In this document: positions 7,202-7,945 of the stretch, piece by piece | How the letters are laid out: each line of letters opens with the position of its first letter | Position numbering within the stretch: the first letter of the stretch is position 1 | Source of the DNA: Pseudomonadota bacterium | Lineage (GTDB): Bacteria; Pseudomonadota; Gammaproteobacteria; Burkholderiales; Burkholderiaceae_C | Direction: 5' to 3' | Length of the DNA stretch: 7,945 bases | NCBI GenBank assembly: GCA_023396625.1 | Contig: JAEWVY010000346.1 | Span: 1 to 7,945, forward strand | Position numbers and translations under genes: made by a program | Notes under the pieces: model-generated | Told to the model about the DNA's origin: nothing | What the model saw: only the letters and a program-made list of their open reading frames with translations | The model's database searches: none

Positions 7202-7232
7202 AGTGGACCAAATTCGGCAGTCATGAAAAAGC

Positions 7233-7237
7233 GAGGA
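7233..7237 (+). promoter_or_regulatory. Ribosome binding site of uraH
   Basis: GAGGA lies four bases before the ATG at 7242, slightly closer than usual. It supports this start over the out-of-frame ATG at 7223. Confidence 0.5.
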
Positions 7238-7241
7238 TGTC

Positions 7242-7595
7242 ATGGGATTGAGCACACATGTTCTGGACACCATGCATGGCACGCCAGCCGCCGGCATGAC
7301 GGTGGCGCTCTATGTCACGAACGGCCCGGAGGCGGTGCTGGTCAAGCGTTTCGTGCTCAACGCCGACGGCCGCAATCCCGACGGGCCGCTGTATGACAAC
7401 GCCAGTCTTCGCGTGGGCACCTATCGCCTGGTGTTCGACGTGACGGGTTATTTCAAGGCACGCGGCGTGGCGCTGCCGGAACCCAATTTCCTGAATCAGG
7501 TCAGCCTGGATTTCGGCGTGGCGCGCACCGACGAGCACTACCACGTGCCCCTGCTCGTGAGCCCCTGGAGCTACGCGACCTACCGAGGCTCCTGA
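7242..7595 (+). CDS. uraH: 5-hydroxyisourate hydrolase (transthyretin-like)
   Basis: Hydrolyses 5-hydroxyisourate, the product of urate oxidation, to OHCU. The 117-residue length is typical of cytoplasmic bacterial enzymes, which are tetramers. The family signatures are intact: GLSTHVLDT at the N-terminus (2-10; catalytic His6), NADGRNPDGPL (40-50; catalytic Arg43), EHYHVPLLVSPWSYATYRGS (98-117; catalytic His101) and the diagnostic C-terminal YRGS. There is no signal peptide or peroxisomal extension. The gene is divergent from the regulator operon, whose UraD domain takes the UraH product directly, so shared control through the intergenic palindrome is likely. It converges with the next gene, their stop codons 15 bp apart. 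Confidence 0.97.
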   Translation: MGLSTHVLDTMHGTPAAGMTVALYVTNGPEAVLVKRFVLNADGRNPDGPLYDNASLRVGTYRLVFDVTGYFKARGVALPEPNFLNQVSLDFGVARTDEHYHVPLLVSPWSYATYRGS

Positions 7596-7610
7596 GGCGT
7601 GGACGCTTGT

Positions 7611-7945
7611 TCAGTCCTGTCCCTCGGTCAGGGTATCGAGCTGGAAGTGGCCCCCCTTGTCCCACAGCCAGGTGTCGGTGTAAGTCACCCGGCCCAGGCG
7701 GGCGGGGGAGGGGAACGGCGCGGCGCGGCGCACCGTCTGCTCGATTTCGGCGATCACTTCGGGCGCATGGCGTGGCGCGCGCAGCCAGCGCGTGGACACG
7801 ATCTGGCCCTGGCGGTCGACGTCCACCTGAAATACGCCGACGGCGTAGAGCATGGGGGGCAGGCGGCCTTTGTAGATCCGGTGGGCATTGAGTTCGTAGA
7901 GGTGGCCCGCCGCGTCGCGGCGGTAGTCCCGCGCGCTGGTGGCGT
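7611..7945 (-). CDS. TonB-C-like conserved hypothetical protein, C-terminal part only
   Basis: The open frame continues past the window edge, so only the last 110 residues are visible. The internal Met at 7853 is not the start, because the frame upstream of it (ending LYELNAHRIYKGRLPP) stays open and protein-like. The visible part reads as a TonB C-terminal-type fold: tyrosine-rich approach, LPPMLYAVGVFQVDVDRQG, then RWLRAPRHAPEVIAEIEQTV (a helix), AAPFPSPA, and a final strand WLWDKGGHFQLDTLTEGQ. I recognise the type from Burkholderiales genomes as an uncharacterised, probably periplasmic protein, but the N-terminus (signal peptide or membrane anchor) lies outside. No functional link with purine breakdown is evident; it is likely a flanking gene. 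Confidence 0.75.
   Translation of the reverse strand, partial: ATSARDYRRDAAGHLYELNAHRIYKGRLPPMLYAVGVFQVDVDRQGQIVSTRWLRAPRHAPEVIAEIEQTVRRAAPFPSPARLGRVTYTDTWLWDKGGHFQLDTLTEGQD

Larger units (their letters stand above)
7161..7241. other. Divergent regulatory region between the gntR operon and uraH
   Basis: This 81-bp gap separates divergently transcribed genes and must carry both promoters. It is visibly more A/T-rich than its flanks. It holds the 16-bp operator-like palindrome at 7186-7201 and the uraH ribosome site. Neither direction shows a convincing -35/-10 pair by eye. TATACA and TACACT inside the palindrome could act as -10 elements, but nothing like TTGACA lies 16-18 bp away, so I do not call a promoter. 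Confidence 0.7.

Noticed and set aside
6519..7226. A 235-codon plus-strand frame opposite the regulator gene, running into the operator region
   Set aside because: It is an antisense shadow of the GntR gene; its end in the regulatory gap has no support as coding.
7223..7244. An upstream ATG at 7223 as the uraH start
   Set aside because: It is out of frame with the GLSTHVLDT coding sequence; the ATG at 7242 gives the exact family N-terminus and has GAGGA before it.
7597..7606. GCGT-GG-ACGC as a terminator between the convergent genes
   Set aside because: The stem is 4 bp with a 2-base loop and no T-run; too small to count.
7607..7891. A 94-codon plus-strand frame after uraH
   Set aside because: It is Arg/Gly/Pro-rich and lies opposite the TonB-C-like frame, which has much more protein-like sequence.

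Overview
The window is high-GC DNA (about two thirds G+C by eye) with dense, mostly minus-strand genes. It most likely comes from a betaproteobacterium of the Burkholderiales, probably Comamonadaceae. This rests on three things: the long MaeB-type malic enzyme, a UraD-AllC fusion beside a PuuE-type allantoinase, and a TonB-C-like partial protein of a kind I associate with that family. The taxonomic call is inference from family resemblance, not a database result.

Layout: (1) 56-2362, minus: NADP-type malic enzyme with a C-terminal phosphotransacetylase-like domain, a central-metabolism gene. (2) 2363-2510: a non-coding gap holding the malic enzyme ribosome binding site and small inverted repeats. 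(3) 2511-7160, minus: a compact four-gene operon, read from high to low coordinates. Its genes are a GntR/FCD regulator, a PuuE-type allantoinase (4-bp ATGA overlap with the regulator), a fused OHCU decarboxylase/allantoate amidohydrolase (8-bp gap), and an M20-family hydrolase of unassigned substrate (20-bp gap). (4) 7161-7241: a divergent intergenic region with a perfect 16-bp palindrome, the best candidate operator for the GntR protein. (5) 7242-7595, plus: uraH, 5-hydroxyisourate hydrolase. (6) 7611-7945, minus: the C-terminal part of a TonB-C-like protein that runs off the window.

The purine (urate/ureide) degradation cluster works as a pathway. 5-hydroxyisourate is hydrolysed by UraH to OHCU, and the UraD domain decarboxylates OHCU to S-allantoin. 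PuuE opens the ring to allantoate, and the AllC domain deaminates and decarboxylates allantoate to ureidoglycine, which goes on to ureidoglycolate. The urate-oxidising enzyme, a purine or ureide transporter and a recognisable ureidoglycolate-cleaving enzyme are not in the window. The GntR regulator probably controls both its own operon and divergent uraH through the single palindrome.

I found no mobile element, CRISPR array, tRNA or rRNA. Nothing here looks like an entirely new system. The points most worth a second look are the fusion of two non-consecutive enzymes, the operator palindrome, and the M20 protein, whose usual bridging Asp and one metal-ligand Glu appear replaced.
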